Source of the DNA: Phellopilus nigrolimitatus
Lineage: Eukaryota > Basidiomycota > Agaricomycetes > Hymenochaetales > Hymenochaetaceae
Reading direction: 5' to 3'
DNA length: 64,000 bases
Assembly (NCBI GenBank): GCA_021029095.1
Contig: JAJOHG010000005.1
Span: 1-64,000 of the forward strand
The position numbers and the translations under genes are program-made. The stretch's first letter is position 1. Every line of letters starts with the position of its first letter. Positions 59,628 through 64,000 of this stretch are shown piece after piece. Below the pieces are notes generated by a model. It did not search any database, was not told the DNA's origin, and saw only the letters and a program-made list of their open reading frames with translations.

Positions 59628-59902
59628 GCTCTCTTCGCTAAGGACATTGAATTAACGGCATCGATTGTACTATGTACTACAATGCAGTCGATATACGATT
59701 TACTGGACGTGGGAAACTATCTGCTTCTCGTTTTAAAAACTTACGTCGATGTTCCCATTCAACCTTCCTACAATGTGAATAAAACTCCTGTAAATGAAGC
59801 TCAAATGTCTAGGCTGACGTAGCCTAGAAACTAAATGCAAAAAAATGAATAATAATGCATTTGCAAGAAGTCGCTGCACCGCGCGCTTCGTTGACATGTA
59901 TG

Positions 59903-62730
59903 TTATATTTTAAGCCTCGCAATTGCTCGGGCTTCCGCCGTATTCAATTTCCACGCAATCCCACTGCTGCTAAAGAATTCATCGACATCTTCGTCCTTCA
60001 GAGCGCGTGCTTAATCAGAGACGCACAATGATAATGGATGTAAATGGCATACTTTGTCAATATTTAGCAAGGTCGATATTTGTTGTAAACGTTGAAACTT
60101 CTCCCTGATATCGCCAAAGGTCACCTGCGAGGAAAGATATGTGGATATGGCGCGGATGTCTCGATCGAAGCGGATAGCCCCCAGCTGACAAATAATAAAT
60201 CAAGATATTCATACTCGCGTTTGCCAAAGTACCTCTGAGTATTTGAGAGCCATGACATGCTTCTCCCAAGGGCGCACCAGTACATCGATGGAGAGATCAA
60301 AAAGTATACGGTAACTAGATTCAGTCAATGAATCCTTTAAGTGGAAGTTAGCAAGCTTTTGATAACACGACAGACAGCAGACCTTGAATTCGTCTGTAAG
60401 ACTTTCCCAGGTTTTCAAGAAACGTTTTCGGACAAGATCTTGATATTCTGCAACAGAATAGCTGTCTTCATCAAGAACGTACGAAACGTCTTTGTAGACA
60501 TCTAAAATTAATGTCCTGAGGCGAGGTCTAATCAGCTGATTGAATAATTGATCTATCCCTCCCTTTTATATAGTTCAAAATGCGGCACTTTCAGCAGATG
60601 TAAACGCAGACCTTCAATGTAGAACGGAATTTTGAAACCATATTGAGCATAGTCGAGAGACTTGATTGGACGTTGGCCATTTCCGTCGGCAGGAAGTTTT
60701 GCGTTAGGAGATGAGAGGAAATGATATCCTTGACTAGGCGTTCCATATGGGCTGAAGAGATATCAAGGTCGTTCAGCAATACCTGATAATGTAAGTGAGC
60801 TTGAACGCGACATAAGGTCAGATCACTAACCATAAAGCATAATCGATTCTCTTTTTCCGATTTCTCAGAGCGGCCAGCGTTGGTAGTGCTGCCCGCATTG
60901 CGATAAACATCGTCAAGTTTGCGTTTGATTACTCCTATGTAGTCGTGTTCTATTATTTCGCAAATTTGTTTGATGGACCCTTCTACAGCCCGGAGGGAGC
61001 CTGTATTTATGAGTCGGGTTAAAACGGACTTCAAGATATAGAACGCCAAGTCGGGAACAGTCGTAGTTGGTGGCACCTGAGAGTGATCAGTCGTTGAAAT
61101 CTTGTGAGCCTATAAAGAGTTTCCAGAAGTGTAGCAACCTTGATATGTAATCGAGAAATTACCTGATTTATTGTACACCGGAGGTACCATACTTCCAGAG
61201 GAATATAGTATTTTGAAAGTAGATCGTCAAATATCGCTTTGCATGCTGACGTTTCTATCCCAGATTTCAGTGGCGCTCCAGAGATGTGAGCGTCCAAAGA
61301 AGGAAGAATGCTCGCATCTGCGTCTAAATCAGATATTCGCTCCTGCATGCTTGGGTCGGTGAGGCAAACCATCTCTTCATCGAACATCACACACCTGAAG
61401 ATTGACGTATAGAAACCGTCGAAAAGCCGAGAACCTCATCGTCATTGCAGCTGCTTCGTTGAGTACTTTGTCGATCCCTCGAGGATCTACTTCTTCGTCA
61501 TCTGTGCACATTTGCGGCACTTGTTTTTGCGTCATAGAGTAAGCCGAGGCCGAAAAGGCAGTAGCGCTCGTCTCAGCGACCTAGAAATGTGTTCATTAGT
61601 AAGTCAATATGCATGTGTTTAAACTTACCTTTTGGTCCATGGATCTCTCATCTTCCCATCCATCTATGAGACGCTTCACCACCTTGTCGCACTCCCTAAT
61701 CAGAGTTCTAACGACCGTCTGCATCTTTCCTTGGCCGTAGTATTTCTCGACGACGGGTTGGTGTTGATCCACTATGTTACAGACGCTCTCAAAGAGAGCG
61801 GTCAGTGCAGTTACGTAATATAGTGGAGAAGACGCTGTGGAATTGGATGTGTTTAGATCATTTGATGTCAAGTATGCACGAAGCAAAATGAAATGGCACT
61901 CTACTTTTCGCCGACGGTGGCGACTTCGTTTGAACGAGATCGAGAACGAAAGACGCGTAGGCTTCAAGACCTTCTTGTTCCCATCCAATTAAAGGCAATA
62001 ACTTGAAGAAGCGAGTCGTCATGCTTGCGTCGCGAGCTCGAGAGGCCTGTTGGAATTGACGCAAAAAAATATCTCGCAACTGTTCCCTGAGGCTTTGCAG
62101 AGCCTGCGTGGGAGGTTGAGGGTCATCTGCCGTGGGCTAAGACAGAGAAGTATGAACGAACTGGAAAAAATGTAGTGATATACCTTGTTAATCACTCACG
62201 ACAGCTGATCCAGCGAACGGTCCAGCAATCACCTCATGCGGAAGATCCATCGCCCGGGCGCAAAGACGTGTTGCCGTTTCCCAGTCCTGGGAGTCAATTG
62301 AGGATTTCAAATCTGCCAGCGAAGACTAAGATACGAGAATGAACGTCTGTATTAAATGTGTCTGTTGAAGAAGAAAAACAACAACAACAACCTTGAGCTC
62401 CATAACCTGTGCGACTCGATCTCCTCCCTCCTTCACACGTCTCATCTCTTCATCCAAGAGTCTGACACGATTCCCAACGCGCCCTGCTGTCTGCGCAGTT
62501 GAGGAGATCTTGTTCGTGAGAAGCGCTGCGTCGGATTCGACCTCGTCGAACTGTGAACCCAGATATTGTAGCCTATTGAGAGAGTCTCGCATGACAACAG
62601 TGTCGGATAGAACTGCAGTGAGAGAATTAAAAATATGCTTTTCTTCCTCCTCTAGGGAAGCGAGAGACACCAGAATGTCTGGCAAATTTGCGAGAGTGCT
62701 TGGAGCCGACCGATGTTGAATATATCCCAT
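59903..62730 (-). CDS. COG4: conserved oligomeric Golgi complex subunit 4
   Basis: COG tethers retrograde vesicles at the Golgi. Start ATG 62730-62728 gives MGYIQHRSAPSTLANLPDIL. N-terminal coiled coil (LASLEEEEKHIFNSLTAVLS), AGRVGNRVRLLDEEMRRVKE, DWETATRLCARAMDLP, FFKLLPLIGWEQEGLEAYAS, ALFESVCNIVDQHQPVVEKY with YGQGKMQTVVRTLIRECDKV. Middle exons include IQSRLH-type helices and FLPTEMANVQSSLSTML. C-terminus EDVDEFFSSSGIAWKLNTAE with ARAIARLKI, stop 59903-59905. The FFKLLPL...EGL and HQP(V)VE(K)YYG(Q)G blocks are hallmarks of COG4 rather than COG3. More than ten introns. It is divergent from the myosin gene, with 233 bases between. Confidence 0.92.
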
Positions 62731-62963
62731 CTAGAACGTTCATCAAGACCTTCAGAAAACGACGTAGGGAGCTGCGTTGGGAACGCCGTAGTGAGTAGCT
62801 ATTCTAGGGACTTGGAGCTGAACGCGACAAGTTCTCAACACGGATACACGAACGCGTTGAGGAGCCCAGCACCAAATACGGCTGACCATTTCTCTTTCAG
62901 TCCTTTGCAAGTAGACGCGTAGCTCGTTCCACCTGGCCGGCAACGTCCTTCTCGTAGGCCACT

Positions 62964-64000
62964 ATGGCCGACAACATATACAGCAAGGGAACTAGAGTCT
63001 GGTTCTCTGACAAGGAGCTGGGTTGGATCTCTGCTGAGGTCTCTCAGGTTTCGAAGGGCGACAGCGACGCCATTAAGCTAATTTTCGTGGATGAACGAGG
63101 GAAAGTTCGTCGCGTATCTTTCGCTCCAGTCATCGTCCTTTCTGAGAGTCTTCAAATGTAGGAAGTAACTATCGATACGTCTGGAAAGGATATCAAAGAC
63201 GGAAAGAGCAATTTGCCGCCTCTACGCAACCCGCCCTTGCTGGAAACAGCGGACGATCTGGCGACCTTGTCCCATCTAAACGAACCTTCAGGTGCGTTTA
63301 CTTGGCCATCCCCCGAACTTCAATTGTTCTGGACAGATTTTAACTGTGCATTTGTCTAGTTCTGCATACCATTCGGAATCGCTATGCTCAACACAGTATC
63401 TACACTTACAGCGGCATTGTCCTTATTGCTGTCAATCCTTTTCAACGAGTCACTCTCTATGGCCCAGAAATTATTCAGGCATATAGTGGTCGGCGAAAGG
63501 GGGAGCTCGAGCCTCATTTGTTTGCAATAGCAGAGGATGCCTACACGCGAATGAGTAAGGAAGGTCAAGGACAGACGATTATAGTCTCTGGAGAGAGGTG
63601 GGCACATTCTGTATCATGTTGCTTTATCTGCTGACCATTTGTTAGTGGAGCTGGAAAGACGGAGTCTGTGAGTTTAAAGTGAAATCAACTGTATCAACCA
63701 CTCGCTTATCCCTTGTTCTAGGCCAAACTGATCATGCGGTTTTTAGCTTCGGTCAATCCACCGAATTTCACAGGAAAAAGTAGAACTAAGGCCTCCATAG
63801 AGGAATCGAGTGAAGTTGAACGACAAATCCTTGCAACAAATCCCATTCTCGAAGCCTTCGGTAACGCGAAGACAACGCGGAACGACAATTCTTCTCGGTT
63901 CGGCAAATATATCCAGGCAAGCACCGTCATGCGTGTGGTACTGCTTCGTGCTTACTGAGCACGAATCGTAGATCTTGTTTGATGGCAAGCAAGATATCGT
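62964..64000 (+). CDS. class V myosin heavy chain, 5' part (cut by window end)
   Basis: Actin-based motor for organelle and vesicle transport. Start ATG 62964 gives [20 protein letters not shown], an SH3-like N-domain ([20 protein letters not shown]). After an intron: [29 protein letters not shown], an intron, [53 protein letters not shown], the P-loop [11 protein letters not shown] split by an intron, [34 protein letters not shown], and switch [16 protein letters not shown]. The frame continues ILFDGKQDI at the window edge. The TLSHLNEP and KGTRVWF blocks fit Myo2/Myo4-type class V myosins. IQ motifs, coiled coil and cargo domain lie beyond the window. Confidence 0.93.

Overview
The window is fungal nuclear DNA, most probably from a mushroom-forming basidiomycete (Agaricomycetes). 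Host genes are interrupted by many short GT-AG introns of about 50-70 bases, genes are packed tightly and often divergently, and the protein set is typical (Zn2Cys6 regulator, Mic19, Ubp8- and Cyc8-derived pieces, copper radical oxidase, GH3 beta-glucosidase). No rRNA or tRNA gene was recognised.

Bases 1-26713 are a nest of one Ty1/copia family in alternating orientation. Seven pieces are visible (A to G). The family has LTRs of about 277 bp (TATTGG...CACA), a primer-binding site matching an internal (anticodon-arm) segment of initiator tRNA-Met, a leader of about 1 kb, and one gag-pol frame. A (minus, 1-2876) sits in the gag of B (plus, 2877-7464). B abuts a leader remnant E (minus), which shares one LTR with D (minus, to 11436). 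C (plus, 11437-24843) is the only copy with both LTRs. F (minus) and G (plus) close the cluster at 26713. The pol of C is split by a 7.4 kb insert (16075-23453). This insert is a mosaic of broken, intron-bearing pieces of unrelated host genes: a membrane-anchored glyoxal/copper radical oxidase, Cyc8 TPRs, the Ubp8 zinc finger and catalytic start, and a proline-rich membrane protein. A near-perfect palindrome lies at one internal join.

Bases 26953-28933 hold a fold-back MITE with arms of about 290 bp. An apparently intact Tc1/mariner element with a 350-residue DD34E transposase sits in a TA of its right arm.

From 29050 host genes follow: ING/PHD protein (-), Nup37-like WD protein (+), Zn2Cys6 factor (-), one-TM protein (+) and Mic19 (-). 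Then comes a second gene-bearing mobile unit, 38749-43186. It has long terminal inverted repeats built of nested ATCATCGATGAT/ATCACTAGTGAT palindromes and an apparent 6-bp target duplication. It carries a decayed multi-ZZ zinc-finger gene and a fragment of another gene, and no transposase. A 49-bp-TIR MITE abuts its left end.

Bases 43516-64000 are gene-dense housekeeping sequence: DHX35 helicase (-) and UMP/CMP kinase (+), with a 638-bp MITE filling their shared upstream region; lipid kinase (-); omega-amidase/nitrilase (+); type I DnaJ (+); UPF0538 protein (-); GH3 beta-glucosidase (+); AN1 zinc-finger protein (-); Vps2/CHMP2 (+); COG4 (-); and the 5' part of a class V myosin (+), cut by the window edge. 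Several encode membrane-traffic proteins (Vps2, COG4, myosin V), but they look like ordinary neighbours rather than a system.
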